Assembly: GCA_033722375.1 (NCBI GenBank)
Contig: JAWVZB010000081.1
Coordinates: 1-13,999 of the forward strand
From: JAWVZB01 sp033722375
GTDB lineage: Bacteria; Actinomycetota; Nitriliruptoria; Nitriliruptorales; Nitriliruptoraceae
DNA: 13,999 nucleotides
Direction: 5' to 3'
The notes beneath the pieces are model-generated. The model saw nothing but the letters and a program-made list of their open reading frames with translations. It searched no databases and was not told the DNA's origin. Position numbers and translations under genes: made by a program. This document shows positions 13,122 through 13,999 of the stretch, piece by piece (position 1 is the stretch's first letter; every line of letters starts with the position of its first letter).

Positions 13122-13999
13122 TCAGTCCTGCAAGCCCTCGGCGGTCGGTGGAACCTCGCCCGCCTCGGTGATGGTGTGGCCCTCGGGATCCGGCGTGGCC
13201 CCGAGCACCCCGCGCTCCTCGTCGGTTCCAGGGATGACGTTGTCCAGGAACAGGCCGAGGAGGGCGCCGACGGCGATGCCGGAGCTGCCGACGGTGCGCA
13301 CGATGTCAGTGAGCCAGTCGACACCGAACAAGGTCCAGTCGTCGGCCAGGCCGTTGAAGTAGGACGGGATCACGAGACCGAAGAACAGCACCGACCCGAC
13401 GATCATCAGGTTGCGCTGGGAGTTCATGTCGGCCTTCTGGAGGTTGGACAGCCCGACCGCGGCGATCAGACCGAACAGCGCCAGGTAGACCCCACCGATG
13501 ACCGGCCCCGGGATCGTGGCGATGAGCGCCCCGATCTTCGAGACGAAGCCCAAGACGATGAGCGCGATCGCTCCCACGATCACCACCATGCGGCTCGCCA
13601 CCTTCGTCAGTCCGACGAGCCCGATGTTCTCGGTGTAGGAGGTGGAGGCGAACCCGCCCACGAGACCGGTGATGAAGCAGCCGAGTCCCTCGGCGCCGAT
13701 GCCGCGGCTGACCTGCTTGTCGGTCGGCACCCCCGCGCCCGAGACACGCGCGATCGCGTGGTAGTCCCCGAACGACTCGATCATCGACGCCATGTAGGCG
13801 GCGAGGATCGCGATGAAGAAGCCGAAGTCGAACAGCGGCCCGCCCCAGGGGAACAGGATGTTGCGCTCGCCGATCACGTTCCTGACCCAGGGCGCGTCGC
13901 CGGCCCCCGCGAAGCTGACCGCGGCGTTGTGCCCCTCAGGGATCGCCCCGACCCCCGTCAGGACCCACAGCACGAGGTAGATCGTGATGATGGCCAGCA
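13122..13999 (-). CDS. NCS2/SLC23 family nucleobase-ascorbate permease, C-terminal part (partial at window edge)
   Basis: This is the last 291 or so residues of a multi-pass membrane transporter; the reading frame is open through the right edge, so no true start is visible. Two family signatures are seen: MIESFGDYHAIARVSG (nt 13784-13737), with the TM8 glutamate, and YTENIGLVGLTKVASR (nt 13640-13593), with a glutamate at the TM10 substrate-binding position, as in the uracil transporter UraA. Further on, LFGLIAAVGLSNLQ and DMNSQRNL (ending near nt 13407) strongly recall the animal vitamin C transporters SVCT1/2 and plant members rather than E. coli XanQ or UraA. About six hydrophobic segments are visible, then a hydrophilic tail of about 35 residues rich in Glu, Pro and Thr. 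It probably imports a purine, pyrimidine or related ring by cation symport. It has its own terminator but lies directly upstream of the catabolic operon, in the same direction. Confidence 0.95.
   Translation of the reverse strand, partial: LAIITIYLVLWVLTGVGAIPEGHNAAVSFAGAGDAPWVRNVIGERNILFPWGGPLFDFGFFIAILAAYMASMIESFGDYHAIARVSGAGVPTDKQVSRGIGAEGLGCFITGLVGGFASTSYTENIGLVGLTKVASRMVVIVGAIALIVLGFVSKIGALIATIPGPVIGGVYLALFGLIAAVGLSNLQKADMNSQRNLMIVGSVLFFGLVIPSYFNGLADDWTLFGVDWLTDIVRTVGSSGIAVGALLGLFLDNVIPGTDEERGVLGATPDPEGHTITEAGEVPPTAEGLQD

Overview
The window is very GC-rich, gene-dense DNA with every supported gene on the minus strand. Frequent GTG starts, 4-base gene overlaps and the protein families point to a high-GC actinobacterium (Actinomycetota). 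I cannot place it more precisely. No rRNA, tRNA, CRISPR array, insertion sequence or phage gene is visible, and no stretch over 300 bases lacks a gene; the largest gap is 213 bases (12909-13121).

In transcription order (right to left) the layout is as follows. (1) 13999-13122: the C-terminal part of an NCS2/SLC23 nucleobase-ascorbate type permease, cut by the window edge, followed by a strong hairpin terminator (13102-13072). (2) A short regulatory region (13071-12909) with a 7-7-7 inverted repeat over a possible promoter. (3) 12908-9089: a DUF2877 protein, an FdrA protein and a DUF1116 protein. These are the three families whose E. coli members (YlbF, FdrA, YlbE; renamed AllH, AllF, AllG) form oxamate carbamoyltransferase. 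(4) 9092-8235: an NmrA-like NAD(P)-binding protein. (5) A 93-base gap with two small inverted repeats. (6) 8141-4358: a three-subunit molybdenum hydroxylase in the order FAD subunit, 2Fe-2S subunit, molybdopterin subunit. (7) 4361-3738: a CoxG-like protein with a C-terminal membrane anchor. (8) 3741-2440: an amidase-signature enzyme. (9) 2443-347: a HyuA/oxoprolinase ATPase subunit. (10) 350 to the left edge: the first 117 residues of its HyuB partner.

Nine of the ten junctions from DUF2877 to HyuB are 4-base ATGA or GTGA overlaps, so this is almost certainly one or two co-transcribed operons. My reading is a catabolic system for a nitrogen heterocycle such as a purine, pyrimidine or cyclic ureide. 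The permease would import it, the molybdenum hydroxylase would oxidise it (with CoxG placing the enzyme at the membrane), HyuAB would open the ring using ATP, and the amidase would release ammonia. The FdrA/DUF1116/DUF2877 complex would then transfer a carbamoyl group to phosphate, and a carbamate kinase outside the window could recover ATP. The family assignments are well supported; the substrate and the order of steps are inference. The molybdopterin subunit lacks the CO dehydrogenase active-site loop, so this is not a CO oxidation operon despite its Cox-like parts.
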